A stretch of 64,000 nucleotides of DNA from G965261055 sp965261055 [NCBI: Fibrobacteria bacterium]. GTDB lineage: Bacteria; Fibrobacterota; Fibrobacteria; UBA11236. Numbering within the stretch: position 1 is the stretch's first letter; each line of letters starts with the position of its first letter. Shown here piece by piece: positions 35,646 through 45,076 of the stretch. The notes below the pieces were generated by a model, which worked only from the letters and a program-made list of their open reading frames with translations, searched no databases and had not been told where the DNA came from. The stretch spans positions 434,001 through 498,000 of the forward strand of contig OZ253440.1 of assembly GCA_965261055.1 (NCBI GenBank). The letters run 5' to 3'. The position numbers were made by a program, and so were the translations under genes.

Positions 35646-36428
35646 CTAGATACCGTAAACAGCTTGAGTGTTTAAGTTAGTTTGTGTGTAGACTGTTTCA
35701 ATAGACATATCTTTAATTTCAGAAATTTTTTGAGCAATCAGAGGGATATATCCGCTATGAGCGGGCTTACCTCGGTGAGGAATTGGTGAAAGATAAGGTG
35801 CATCTGTTTCTAGTAGAATTTTATTTAAGGGGATTTTTTTAACTGTATTAATTACGGATTGAGCATTTTTAAAAGTAATAATTCCAGTAAATCCTAGATA
35901 TAAATTCGAAAAATAATTAAGTAGTTCTTGTGCCATTTCTGTTGAGCTAGTAAAGCAATGTACATGTATTTTCCAGTCTTTAGGAATATGTTCTTTCATG
36001 ATATCTATTGTGTCTAACTCCGCATTTCTTGTATGAATAATAAGAGGTTTTTTATTTTTAATGGCTTGGGTTATTTGGGTAATAAAGACTTTTTTTTGTG
36101 TGATTTTATCAGTATGTTTGTAAAAATAATCTAAACCTATTTCACCCCAAGCAACAACTTTTGGGTGAGACATTAAAGAGGAGATTTTATTTTCTATGAT
36201 TTGGTTATAGTCTTTGGCTTCATGAGGGTGCATTCCAAAAGAAGCATAAATCCAAGAGTTTTCATGCATAATTTTAGATGTAATCTCAATAGATTTTAGG
36301 TCACAGGAAATTGTAATACATTGTTTAAACTCTATTGGATATAGTTTTTTAATTTCAGAGATTTGATTACATTTTAATTTATTCATAATGGAATTAAGAT
36401 GACAATGTGTATCGGTATATTGAATCAT
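35646..36428 (-). CDS. tatD: TatD-family metal-dependent hydrolase/DNase
   Basis: TatD proteins are TIM-barrel nucleases (3'-5' exonuclease or AP-site activity in studied members). The metal ligands are H8 and H10 in DTHCHLN, E in WGEIGLDYFY, H in IHTRNAE, H in HVHCFTS, and D in LETDAPYLSP. Length 260 residues. Last gene of the 98-aa protein-ybeY-ruvA-ruvB-tatD run, 2 bases after ruvB, so probably co-transcribed with Holliday-junction genes. Confidence 0.92.
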   Translation of the reverse strand: MIQYTDTHCHLNSIMNKLKCNQISEIKKLYPIEFKQCITISCDLKSIEITSKIMHENSWIYASFGMHPHEAKDYNQIIENKISSLMSHPKVVAWGEIGLDYFYKHTDKITQKKVFITQITQAIKNKKPLIIHTRNAELDTIDIMKEHIPKDWKIHVHCFTSSTEMAQELLNYFSNLYLGFTGIITFKNAQSVINTVKKIPLNKILLETDAPYLSPIPHRGKPAHSGYIPLIAQKISEIKDMSIETVYTQTNLNTQAVYGI

Positions 36429-36430
36429 AA

Positions 36431-37462
36431 TTAATTTTTAAGATCAATCTCAGAAGAGGGTATTGGTAAATTTAAGTGTTGGTACGCATTTAAAGTTGGA
36501 ATACGACCTTTGGGTGTTCTTTGAATAAAGCCTTGTTGTAGCAAAAAAGGTTCGTAAACCTCTTCAATAGTATGTTTTTCTTCTCCAAGAGAGGCACTAA
36601 GTGTACTTAATCCGACTGGGTTACCATGAAATTTATGAATCAGAATATTCAGAATTTGATGATCCATCTCATCTAATCCTATAGAATCAATAGATAGCAT
36701 TTCTAGTGTTTGTGTTGTGATTTTTAAATTGATTGATTTTTTGTTTTGAATTTGGGCAACGTCTCGGCAGCGTCTTAAAATACGATTAGCTACTCTAGGG
36801 GTATAGCGGCAACGAGATGCGATACAAAGGCTTGATTCTTCGTAAATAGGCAAGCCTAAAAGGTTAGAAGATCTTCTAACAATTGTTTGTAATTCTTGAT
36901 GCGAATAGTTTTGCATTCTAAAAGAAAGTCCAAATCTGTCTCTTAAGGGAGAGCTAAGCATGCCATTTCGTGTTGTTGCACCAATCAAGGTAAAAGGTTT
37001 TAAATTAAGTTGTATAGATTTCGCTGAAGGTCCAGATTCAAGCATAATATCAATTTTATAATCTTCCATGGCTGGATATAAATACTCTTCAATATTTCCT
37101 TTTAGGCGATGTATTTCATCAATAAAGAGAACATCATTTTTATTTAATCCTGTGAGTAGGCTAGCTAAATCCGAAGGTTTTTCTAAGGACGGACCAGAAG
37201 TAATAACAATTTTAGAATCGATTTCTTTAGCAATAATATTTGCTAGGGTTGTTTTTCCTAAACCTGGTGGACCTGATAAAAGGACATGTTCCAATGCTTC
37301 ACCTCTTTGTTTTGAAGCTTGTAGATAAATATTAAGATTATGTTTAATCTTTTCTTGTCCAATGAAATCAGAGAGAAGTTGAGGTCTTAAAGTTAAGTCT
37401 TGTTGTTTTTCTTGTTCTAACTGTTGTGGACTGATCGTACGTTCTTCTTCTAAATTGGACAT
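36431..37462 (-). CDS. ruvB: Holliday junction branch migration ATPase RuvB
   Basis: RuvB is the hexameric motor that drives branch migration with RuvA. Walker A is GPPGLGKTT (64-72), Walker B VLFIDEIHRL (111-120), sensor GATTRNGMLSSPLRDRFG, and the C-terminal winged helix has GFIQRTPKGR. Length is 343 residues. It sits 2 bases after ruvA. No ruvC is in the window. Confidence 0.97.
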   Translation of the reverse strand: MSNLEEERTISPQQLEQEKQQDLTLRPQLLSDFIGQEKIKHNLNIYLQASKQRGEALEHVLLSGPPGLGKTTLANIIAKEIDSKIVITSGPSLEKPSDLASLLTGLNKNDVLFIDEIHRLKGNIEEYLYPAMEDYKIDIMLESGPSAKSIQLNLKPFTLIGATTRNGMLSSPLRDRFGLSFRMQNYSHQELQTIVRRSSNLLGLPIYEESSLCIASRCRYTPRVANRILRRCRDVAQIQNKKSINLKITTQTLEMLSIDSIGLDEMDHQILNILIHKFHGNPVGLSTLSASLGEEKHTIEEVYEPFLLQQGFIQRTPKGRIPTLNAYQHLNLPIPSSEIDLKN

Positions 37463-37464
37463 GT

Positions 37465-38076
37465 TTATCTTTGGTGGAGTGCGTCGGAGATTAGGTCTTC
37501 AATCTTAGTATATTCTTTTTGATGTGTTAATTTTTGAATGGTTTCTTTTGCTTGATATTCTTTAATTCCTAAAGAAGTTAAAGCAGAAATAGTATCGTCT
37601 ATTAGTTGGTTTGAGAAAGACGAATTTTTGGTATTTTCAGATTTATTTATACTTACTCTATCATCTTGGTGAGTGATTTTTTCTAAAGGTTCTTTTAAGT
37701 TAGCAACTAAAACTTGAGCCATTTTTTTTCCAACACCTTTAAATTTTAATAAAGTATCCAATTGTTCTTGTAGAATATATTTGATTAAATTTTGAGGGGA
37801 GCATTCAGATAAAATTCTAAGAGCCATACGAGCTCCAATTCCAGAAACTGTAATAAGTTTTAGAAAAACCATTTTTTCTAAAGGATTATTAAAACCGTAA
37901 AGTTCCATAACATTTTCTTTAACAAGTAGGTAAGTTAGTAAAGTGATATTAGAAGTATTAGGAAGTGTTTTATAAGTGTGTAATGAAATGTTAACACCAT
38001 ACCCAATTCCTTGTATATCAACAACTAAAAAAGTAGGTTGTTTTGAAATAATATTACCTTGAATTTGACTAATCAT
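37465..38076 (-). CDS. ruvA: Holliday junction DNA helicase subunit RuvA
   Basis: RuvA binds the four-way junction and recruits RuvB. The 203 residues show domain I (GYGVNISLHTYKTL), the helix-hairpin-helix pair of domain II (TVSGIGARMALRIL at about 76-90 and FKGVGKKMAQVLV at about 113-125), a variable linker (about 140-158) and the C-terminal RuvB-binding domain. It lies 23 bases after ybeY. Confidence 0.95.
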   Translation of the reverse strand: MISQIQGNIISKQPTFLVVDIQGIGYGVNISLHTYKTLPNTSNITLLTYLLVKENVMELYGFNNPLEKMVFLKLITVSGIGARMALRILSECSPQNLIKYILQEQLDTLLKFKGVGKKMAQVLVANLKEPLEKITHQDDRVSINKSENTKNSSFSNQLIDDTISALTSLGIKEYQAKETIQKLTHQKEYTKIEDLISDALHQR

Positions 38077-38099
38077 TTCTAAAAGATACCAAATTTTAT

Positions 38100-38513
38100 T
38101 TAGTCACGTAAAAAAAATAACTCTCTTTTTTTCATAGCACTCTCTTCGGCATCTGTTTGGTGTTCCCAACCTGTTAAATGTAGACAACCATGGACAGTTA
38201 GTTTCTTTAGTTCATCCAAAAGGCTATGTTTAAATTTAAAAGCTTGTCTTTCAGAAGTCTCTAGTGAGATATAAATTTCACCCCATAAAACAGGTTCTTG
38301 ATAAGGAAAAGATAAAACATCTGTTGGTTTGTTAAAACCACGAAAAGAAAGATTTAACTTATAGACGAGTAAATCATCACAAAAAATTAAATTGACAGGG
38401 GAATTAACTTTTTCTGTGTTTAAAACTGTAAAAGCAAGCTTTTTTAGTATGTTTTGTTCTGGGAAAGAAATTTTCTTTGGGAAGGTATAAAAATCATTGA
38501 CCTTTAGAGTCAT
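38100..38513 (-). CDS. ybeY: Endoribonuclease YbeY
   Basis: YbeY is a zinc endoribonuclease that acts in 16S rRNA 3'-end maturation and ribosome quality control. Zinc ligands are H108, H112 and H118 in HGCLHLTGWEH, with the conserved NKPTDVLSFPY at 61-71. Length is 137 residues. It overlaps the 98-residue gene upstream by 20 bases. Confidence 0.95.
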   Translation of the reverse strand: MTLKVNDFYTFPKKISFPEQNILKKLAFTVLNTEKVNSPVNLIFCDDLLVYKLNLSFRGFNKPTDVLSFPYQEPVLWGEIYISLETSERQAFKFKHSLLDELKKLTVHGCLHLTGWEHQTDAEESAMKKRELFFLRD

Positions 38514-38790
38514 TTTTTGTCCATTTTTCTAGTACTTCAATCAGTTTTTTTGCTTGATCAGCGGAAGAAATATTGAATTTACTTTTTTGGCGATAACTGC
38601 TGGAAACTTTTTGATAACGACGGATACTGAATTTTTCTTTACCATATTCACCTGTTGTGTGAGAGAGTTCTTGAAATCGAAACATAACAGTTGTCCATGC
38701 TCCTTTTGTTAGGTATTCTTTGTCTAGTTCTTTAATGATGAGGTTACCTCCTTCATCTTCAAAGTTAATTGTTATTTCTTCAAGTTCCAT
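38494..38790 (-). CDS. Small conserved protein of delta-type genomes
   Basis: A 98-residue hydrophilic protein with KGAWTTVMFRFQELSHTTGE, SIRRYQK, SSYRQKSKFNISS and a helical C-terminus. I recall very similar short proteins in Geobacter-type genomes without an assigned function. It leads the ybeY-ruvAB-tatD run, with its end inside ybeY. The conserved Tyr/Arg/Lys patch suggests nucleic-acid or ribosome contact, but that is inference. Confidence 0.6.
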   Translation of the reverse strand: MELEEITINFEDEGGNLIIKELDKEYLTKGAWTTVMFRFQELSHTTGEYGKEKFSIRRYQKVSSSYRQKSKFNISSADQAKKLIEVLEKWTKNDSKGQ

Positions 38791-39237
38791 ATTTTAGCCG
38801 TTTGAGTTGTAATTTAAGTTTTGAAATGATAGCTTTGTTAGAGTTACTTTTCAAGTTGCATCTTCTGTTTAGAGTTATTCCCAATTTTCAAAAAATTTGA
38901 GACACTGAAGAGAGTTCTTTTCAAATTTTTGACGGTGTTTTAATATAACATATTTTCCAAAAAACAAATTTTAAAATTGTTTTTTTAAATTTAAATCAAT
39001 TAATTCTTTATTTATTTATTTTTTGATCAACCCAATCATAAATGTTAAGTTTTATCTGTCCTTTGATAGATGTATAAATTGTTCTTAAAAAATTTTTAAA
39101 GGGAGGGTATTAATTGATATAGTTCTTTTAAAACTTGATTTTTTGATGTTTTAAACTGTTTTTTATTGTATTGTATCTTTTTATTGTATTTTTTTTTTTC
39201 AAAAGCTACCTTAAAACTCAAGATTTAAGATTAGATT
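38791..39237. other. 447-base divergent intergenic region
   Basis: No ORF. Lies between the divergent 98-residue gene and the lipoprotein-resB-ccsA run and must contain both promoters. It holds a near-perfect inverted repeat, TCAAAAAATTTGA (38888-38900) against TCAAATTTTTGA (38921-38932), 20 bases apart, and a weak AT hairpin followed by seven T (around 38975-38997). Long T-runs (39190-39200) precede the lipoprotein gene. I could not assign -35/-10 boxes reliably in sequence this AT-rich. Confidence 0.45.
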
Positions 39238-39807
39238 ATGTTTTATTTATTAGGTTTTATTTTTTTATTGAGTTGTTCTAGTGATAAAGCACCTAGGATC
39301 TATAAAGAAATTTTGGTTAGAACAGGTGCCAAAAAGATCTCTTCTTCTAAATTCTCTTATCAATTACCTCCAAAATGGGAATCATTCCCTTTCTTAGCTT
39401 CACGAAATAGTTTTGTTTCACCTCCTATCCTTAATTTTAGAATCATTAAAGACGGTCGTATTACATTAGGAACTCTGACGGAAATAGAAGGAGAGGCTGG
39501 TGAGGTTGAAAATAATGTTTTGCGGTGGATGAGGCAGCTTGGAATGCGTCCAATGACTTCGAAAATGATGCAACATTGGTTACAAAAACAATTTCATTTT
39601 AAAACGAAACAGGGTTATAAAGGAATTGTTGTTGATTTAACAACGATTCTTTCTGGAAGTTTAAATCAAAAAGAGTTTATTTTGGCATCTATTATTCAGA
39701 CGAAGAAATCTAAAATTTTTGTTAAAATTAAAGGTCATAAACAAATTTTAATACAAAATCGTCCTCAAATTTTGGACTTTAGTCGTTCAATACAAATTGA
39801 CCAATAA
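39238..39807 (+). CDS. Lipoprotein of the cytochrome c maturation cluster
   Basis: A 189-residue protein with a lipoprotein signal peptide: hydrophobic start and the lipobox LLSC with Cys13. The mature part is basic and beta-rich, including YQLPPKWESF and a central VLRWMRQLGMRP. It overlaps resB by one base (TAATG). I recall no defined family. The position implies a role near cytochrome c assembly or in the periplasm. Confidence 0.6.
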   Translation: MFYLLGFIFLLSCSSDKAPRIYKEILVRTGAKKISSSKFSYQLPPKWESFPFLASRNSFVSPPILNFRIIKDGRITLGTLTEIEGEAGEVENNVLRWMRQLGMRPMTSKMMQHWLQKQFHFKTKQGYKGIVVDLTTILSGSLNQKEFILASIIQTKKSKIFVKIKGHKQILIQNRPQILDFSRSIQIDQ

Positions 39808-40940
39808 TGTTAAAAAAACTTTTTTTTCTAAAAATTGTTAAAGTTTTCACATCAATTAAGCTTACATTGCTTTGTTTGTTTCTGTTGTTTTTACAAACGC
39901 TTTTTGGAACGTTTTACCAAACAGAATACGGTCTTTATCAAGCTCAACAAAAAGTTTTTTATTCATGGTTTTTTCATCTTTGGGGGCTTTTTTTCTTTCC
40001 TGGAACTAAATTAGTTCTTTGGGTTCTCTTTGTAAATCTTTTAACATCTAGTGTTTTTCGTTTTAAATATAATCGTTATAAATTAGGAATAATAACGATT
40101 CATTTGGGTCTGCTCTTGCTATTTGTTGCTTCTGGTGTTACATATTATTTTGCTCATGATTCTCATTTAACATTAAGAGAGGGATCTGGGACCAATGTTT
40201 CTGTAGATTATCATCAATGGGAAGTTGCTATTTGGACTGAAAAAGTTAAAAATGACAGTATTATTCGTTTTGTTGAAGCTCAAAATATAGAAGCTTTTGA
40301 TATAGGCTGCCGTTTAAATTATAAATCCAAAAACATGGATTTGTATGTCAAAGAGTTTTATCCAAATACCAAAGCTTTATTAGCGAGCACGGTGAATGAC
40401 ATTGTTAATGTATCTGGTATTATTAAGTTTGCTCCTTTACCAGTAGATGACCAATCAGAAGCAAATATTGCTGGAGTTCGTTTTGATTTAGAATCTCAAG
40501 GGGTTATTAAAAAAATTTTGTTATTTGGTGGAGATAAAACAGCAACTCCTATTAGTTTTCAAAACAAGGTTTACTTTTTAAAGTTACGCCGTCGGCATTA
40601 TGTTTTACCTATGACAGTAATCCTTAATGATTTTAAAAAGAAAGAGCATCCAGGTACTGGAATTGCGAAAAGTTTTGAAAGCTTTGTTTCCCAAAGTAGT
40701 TTAAAAATTCGTAGAGACTTGGTTATTTCTATGAATAATCCAATGCGATACAAGGATTATACTTTTTTTCAAACTTCCTTTGCAGAGGAGCTTGATGGTG
40801 AAATATCTACCTTGACTGTGGTTAAAAACCCAGGTCGTTTGTTACCTTATATTTCATGCTTAATTGTTGGATTAGGTTTAGTATTACATTTTATTTTAAT
40901 GTTAATACGTTTTACTGTTCGGAGACAAGATGAATCGTAA
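39807..40940 (+). CDS. resB: Cytochrome c biogenesis protein ResB (CcsB)
   Basis: ResB with CcsA forms the system II haem export and cytochrome c ligation complex. The 377 residues show membrane helices at about 14-33, 60-78, 95-115, then a large periplasmic domain starting HDSHLTLREG, and a final helix near 345-365. TSIKLTLLCLFLLFLQTLFG with the first helix and NPMRYKDYTFFQTSF late in the periplasmic part are typical. The end overlaps ccsA by 11 bases. It indicates that c-type cytochromes are made by this organism. Confidence 0.9.
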   Translation: MLKKLFFLKIVKVFTSIKLTLLCLFLLFLQTLFGTFYQTEYGLYQAQQKVFYSWFFHLWGLFFFPGTKLVLWVLFVNLLTSSVFRFKYNRYKLGIITIHLGLLLLFVASGVTYYFAHDSHLTLREGSGTNVSVDYHQWEVAIWTEKVKNDSIIRFVEAQNIEAFDIGCRLNYKSKNMDLYVKEFYPNTKALLASTVNDIVNVSGIIKFAPLPVDDQSEANIAGVRFDLESQGVIKKILLFGGDKTATPISFQNKVYFLKLRRRHYVLPMTVILNDFKKKEHPGTGIAKSFESFVSQSSLKIRRDLVISMNNPMRYKDYTFFQTSFAEELDGEISTLTVVKNPGRLLPYISCLIVGLGLVLHFILMLIRFTVRRQDES

Positions 40941-42825
40941 TTTAATAATTTTGACTTTGGTAAGCTTATTTTGGTTTCCTATTTACTCACAAAGTAATGA
41001 AACCTTCAAATCTACATTAGAGCGGTCTCCTGTATCAATAAAATCACTTGAATCTATGATTATTTTGAATCAAGGTCGACAAAAGCCATTACACACCTTT
41101 GCCAAAGTAAAATTATTGGAATTTTCGTCTAAAAGCATGATCTATGTAGATGGTAAAAAAATAAATGCCTTAGAGTGGTTAGTTCGTGTTCTATTTACTC
41201 CAGATGAAGCTTCAAACGATCCTTCTTTTAGAATCACAAATCCAGAAGTTTTACAATCTATTGATTTGGATAGTTTACCATTACAAAGAAATTATAGTTT
41301 TAATCAGTTAAAGAGAGGTTTGGAAGCTTTGGCGAACCTATCTAGTCAAATTTCTCAAATTGAGCCAAAAGAAAGAACCTTGGTAGAGGCTCAAATCTTT
41401 AGGCTTTTTAGAAGTATTACTGATTATATTAATCTTTCGGCCGCTTTTCAGTTTGCTTTACCTAATTCAGTATTTGTGATTCACGACACCAGTAATGCTC
41501 GAATTTTAGGTGTGCCTGTAGGTCGAGCAAATTCGTATTTTGATCTTTTTATTAAAGGAAATAGTTTAAATCAGGAATTTAATAAAATCCCTATTGATCA
41601 GAAGATAAAATGGAGTGATGCAAACACTGAAATTTTTAGAATTTCTCGTCAACTTTTTCGTTGGTCTAACTTTTATAAAGGAGTGCCGTTTAAAGTTATA
41701 CCGATAAAAGAAGCTGAAAAATTATCTTGGATTAGTCCTTGGTCAATTTTAGAAACTAAGAATATTGAATTCTTTTCGTTGATTTCAAAAATAAATAATA
41801 TCTCTAAAGCTTTTTTTGATGGTGACCAAATTTCTTTTGATGAAAATGTAAAGTCTTTTAACGAATGGGTTATTTTAAATTCTCCATTTGTAATTAAGAG
41901 TCCAAAACTTGAAATTTTTTATAATAAAATGGACTTTTTTTATCGTGCTGAAATTTTGTATGGATTAGTTTTTTTATTGCTTTTATTTTGGTTGATTAGA
42001 CCATCAGTTTGGTTATACAGGGTTTCCTTACTTTTGTTTTTGTTGGGTTTTTTATTACATACATGTGGAATCCTTTCAAGGATGATTATTCTTTCTCGAG
42101 CTCCTGTTTCCAATTTGTTTGATACATTTGTCTTTGTAGGTTGGATTTGTGTTTTATTGGGATTATTGGTTGAATTATTTCAGCGTAAAAAAATAGGCTG
42201 GTTGTTAGCATCTTTATCTGGTTTAATTCTTTTACTTATTTCTGGAAAATATGCTGCGGAAGGTGATACGCTTCAAGTTTTAGTAGCTGTTCTTGATTCT
42301 AACTTCTGGCTAGCAACGCATGTTGTAACTATTACAATGGGGTATGGTGGTGTTTGCTTTGCTGGTGTTACTGGGCATTTTTATGTTTTATTGGTTATAT
42401 TTAAGCGTTCTAAGCAGAAACAAAAAGAAGTTTTTAAAATGATGTATGGAATGGCTGCTTTTGGATTAGTTCTTTCATTTGTTGGAACAATTTTAGGTGG
42501 TATTTGGGCTGATCAATCTTGGGGACGTTTTTGGGGATGGGATCCGAAGGAAAATGGTGCTTTACTAATTGTTCTTTGGGGGGCAATCATGTTTCATGCT
42601 CGCTTAACAGGTTGGATAAAGGATTTTGGATTTGCCATTTTTACGATTTTGGGTATTAGCGTTGTTGTTTTTGCTTGGTTTGGCGTTAATTTATTAGGAG
42701 TAGGGTTACACTCTTATGGATTTACTTCTGGAGTTTTTAATCGAATGATACTGTTTTACATTCTAGACTTACTATTTGTCATTTTTAGCTTAGCTTTCTA
42801 CTTTTGTTTAAAAAATAAACCTTAA
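40930..42825 (+). CDS. ccsA: Cytochrome c biogenesis protein CcsA with N-terminal periplasmic domain
   Basis: CcsA binds haem and attaches it to apocytochromes. The 631 residues comprise an N-terminal signal/anchor (about 5-22), a periplasmic domain (about 23-335) that begins with the NQGRQKPLHTFAK motif, and a multi-helix C-terminal part (about 340-630) with the haem-handling tryptophan motif WGRFWGWDPKENGA. The extra N-terminal domain is seen in fused or extended CcsA proteins of Bacteroidetes, Planctomycetes and relatives, not in the plain Bacillus form. Overlaps resB; the transketolase gene follows after 18 bases. Confidence 0.9.
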   Translation: MNRNLIILTLVSLFWFPIYSQSNETFKSTLERSPVSIKSLESMIILNQGRQKPLHTFAKVKLLEFSSKSMIYVDGKKINALEWLVRVLFTPDEASNDPSFRITNPEVLQSIDLDSLPLQRNYSFNQLKRGLEALANLSSQISQIEPKERTLVEAQIFRLFRSITDYINLSAAFQFALPNSVFVIHDTSNARILGVPVGRANSYFDLFIKGNSLNQEFNKIPIDQKIKWSDANTEIFRISRQLFRWSNFYKGVPFKVIPIKEAEKLSWISPWSILETKNIEFFSLISKINNISKAFFDGDQISFDENVKSFNEWVILNSPFVIKSPKLEIFYNKMDFFYRAEILYGLVFLLLLFWLIRPSVWLYRVSLLLFLLGFLLHTCGILSRMIILSRAPVSNLFDTFVFVGWICVLLGLLVELFQRKKIGWLLASLSGLILLLISGKYAAEGDTLQVLVAVLDSNFWLATHVVTITMGYGGVCFAGVTGHFYVLLVIFKRSKQKQKEVFKMMYGMAAFGLVLSFVGTILGGIWADQSWGRFWGWDPKENGALLIVLWGAIMFHARLTGWIKDFGFAIFTILGISVVVFAWFGVNLLGVGLHSYGFTSGVFNRMILFYILDLLFVIFSLAFYFCLKNKP

Positions 42826-42843
42826 AACCTTTAAGTAAAATGT

Positions 42844-44847
42844 ATGGGTAGAAAATTAATTTCGTCGTTAAAGCTTGCAACTTCAGAATCAAGCCCTATT
42901 TACTTTGTGGAAGTTAACGACTTTGAAAATAAAGTTCAAACCTTATCTGATCCAAGAGCAAATCGTGCATTGATTGGATTAATGAATATGCACTCTGTAA
43001 ACGGAGGAGCGGCCTGTCACTGGGGAGGTGGATCTGCTTTTGCTGAAATTATGTCTTCATTACATGGTCTTTTTTTTAAACATAAAAATTGGTTTGATTA
43101 TTATAATTTTGTAAATGATGCAGGACATACTGAAAATGGTATTTATGCATTAAGAGCAAATTATAAATACAATCAATTATCTTTTGACGATTTAAAAGGT
43201 TTTCGTTCTATATCAAGCCCTTTAACTGGTCATGGAGAGGTTCATTTGAATCCAGAAGGTGTTTTAGTAAGTAATGGACCATTAGGCTCTGGGTTACCTC
43301 AAGCACAAGGGTTAGCTATGGCTGATTGCGTTCTTAAGAATAATCGTTTGACAGTTTGTACTATTTCAGATGGAGCGTTAATGGAAGGAGAAGCTAAAGA
43401 GTCGTTAGCGGCTATTCCTGGTTTTGCTAAAAAACAAAAATTGAATCCGTTTGTTTTAGTTTTATCGGATAATAAGACTAAGCTATCAGGTAGAATCGAT
43501 CAAGATTCTTTTGATATGAACCCTTCTTTTGAATCTTTATCAACATTGGGTTGGGATACTCGCGTTATTAAGCAAGGTAATCATTTGCAAACAGTGTATC
43601 TTGAGTTAGAAAAAGCGTTTTGTGATGCACAAAATAATTCTAAAAAACCTATTTTTTTATGGGTAAAAACAATAAAAGGATATGGTATTAAAGCGACAGA
43701 AGAGAGTCTTTCTGGTGGCCATGGCTTTCCTCTTAAAAAAAATGATTCTCAAATAGTTCATTTTCTCAAAGAAATTTATCAAGGTTTACCTGTCCCTCAA
43801 GAATTGATGGATTGGGCTAATAGTTTTTTAAAACCAAATTTAGATAAAACTAAACTTATTATTTCCCCGTCTACATCTGTAGTTGAAGCTAAAGTGCAAA
43901 CAGGAATTGCGGAGGGAATGATTGAAGCGAAAAAATTAGGTTATCCTTTGGTTTCTATTTCAGCTGATTTACAAGGTTCTACAGGTGTAGCACCTTTTCA
44001 TAAAAAATTTCCAAAAGAATCTTTTGAGGTAGGAGTTTCAGAGTCAAACATGATTAGTAATGCAATTGGTTTTTCTATTGCGGGATTTATTCCAGTTGTT
44101 GATACTTTTGCTCAATTTGGGATTACCAAAGGAAACTTACCTATTTTGATGGCGAATCTTTCTAAAGCTCCCGTTATTTGTGTGTTTTCTCATACAGGGT
44201 TTCAGGATGCTGCTGATGGAGCATCTCATCAAGCACTACATTATATTTCTGCTGTTGCGGCAATCCCAAAAACTACAGTAATTTGTTGTACTTCTAAGGA
44301 ATCTGCAAAAGCATACATGTTGCAGGCTGTGGAAAAAATACAAAATGCTAGGGAAAATAATGAAGAAGCAAACTCAATTGTTATTTTCATAGGTCGTGAA
44401 AATTTTCCTATTTATACGGCTCCAAATTTGTCTTATTCTTGGGGTATACCTCAACTAATTGAAAGTGGAAAAGATGTTACTTTGGTTGCGACAGGTTCTC
44501 TATTTTGGAATGCTCAAAAAGCAGTTAAGGAACTTTCTAAAGAAAATATCTCTGTTAATTTGGTTGATCACTCTTTTATTAATCATCCAAATATCTCAGA
44601 GTTTAAAAACTTTTTAGATCAAACAAGTGGTCGATTAGTGACTGTTGAAGACCACCGTTTTATAGGTGGGATGGGGTCTATTTTATCTCATACTCTTTTA
44701 CAGGCTGGGGTTTCTTTAACTTATCAATCTGTTTCAATTGGAGATGAGTTTGGTCGCTCTGCTTATATTGCTGATGATTTGTATGCTTTAAACAATATGG
44801 GTGTTAGTGATATTATTAAAGTTGTTAAACAAGTTTTATTGAGTTAA
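42844..44847 (+). CDS. tkt: Transketolase-family enzyme
   Basis: A ThDP enzyme of 667 residues with the full two-domain transketolase layout: GHGEV region, ThDP/Mg motif SDGALMEGEAKES (175-187, Ser in place of the first Gly), a pyrimidine-binding middle domain from about 340 (IGFSIAGFIPVVDTFAQFG) and a C-terminal regulatory domain. The N-terminal GHTENGIYALRANY replaces the usual SAGHGSMLLY-type sequence, so it is a divergent branch. Transketolase of the pentose phosphate pathway is the best call; another ThDP carboligase is possible. Confidence 0.8.
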   Translation: MGRKLISSLKLATSESSPIYFVEVNDFENKVQTLSDPRANRALIGLMNMHSVNGGAACHWGGGSAFAEIMSSLHGLFFKHKNWFDYYNFVNDAGHTENGIYALRANYKYNQLSFDDLKGFRSISSPLTGHGEVHLNPEGVLVSNGPLGSGLPQAQGLAMADCVLKNNRLTVCTISDGALMEGEAKESLAAIPGFAKKQKLNPFVLVLSDNKTKLSGRIDQDSFDMNPSFESLSTLGWDTRVIKQGNHLQTVYLELEKAFCDAQNNSKKPIFLWVKTIKGYGIKATEESLSGGHGFPLKKNDSQIVHFLKEIYQGLPVPQELMDWANSFLKPNLDKTKLIISPSTSVVEAKVQTGIAEGMIEAKKLGYPLVSISADLQGSTGVAPFHKKFPKESFEVGVSESNMISNAIGFSIAGFIPVVDTFAQFGITKGNLPILMANLSKAPVICVFSHTGFQDAADGASHQALHYISAVAAIPKTTVICCTSKESAKAYMLQAVEKIQNARENNEEANSIVIFIGRENFPIYTAPNLSYSWGIPQLIESGKDVTLVATGSLFWNAQKAVKELSKENISVNLVDHSFINHPNISEFKNFLDQTSGRLVTVEDHRFIGGMGSILSHTLLQAGVSLTYQSVSIGDEFGRSAYIADDLYALNNMGVSDIIKVVKQVLLS

Positions 44848-44870
44848 ATATGAATTGGTTATAAGGAAAT

Positions 44871-45026
44871 ATGCTTTTATCAGAAGAAAATGAGGTAAAA
44901 GAGAGCGAAAATTATTGGAAAGATAAATATTATGGATTGTTAGATAGATATGCAAATAAGCAGGAGGGAGGAGTTGTACAGGGGGCAAAAGACATAATAT
45001 ATTCTGCTAATAATAAGAACATTTAA
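44871..45026 (+). CDS. Unrecognised 51-residue ORF after tkt
   Basis: ATG 44871 with AAGGAAA in front, encoding an acidic, helical 51-residue peptide (SEENEVKESENYWKDKYYGL and onward). It may be a real small gene or the start of a truncated one. It marks the left edge of the degenerate region between tkt and yaaA. Confidence 0.35.
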   Translation: MLLSEENEVKESENYWKDKYYGLLDRYANKQEGGVVQGAKDIIYSANNKNI

Positions 45027-45076
45027 AAAGATGTAGTCTCTTAGAGTTATTGTAGGAATACAAAAAAATTAAAAGC

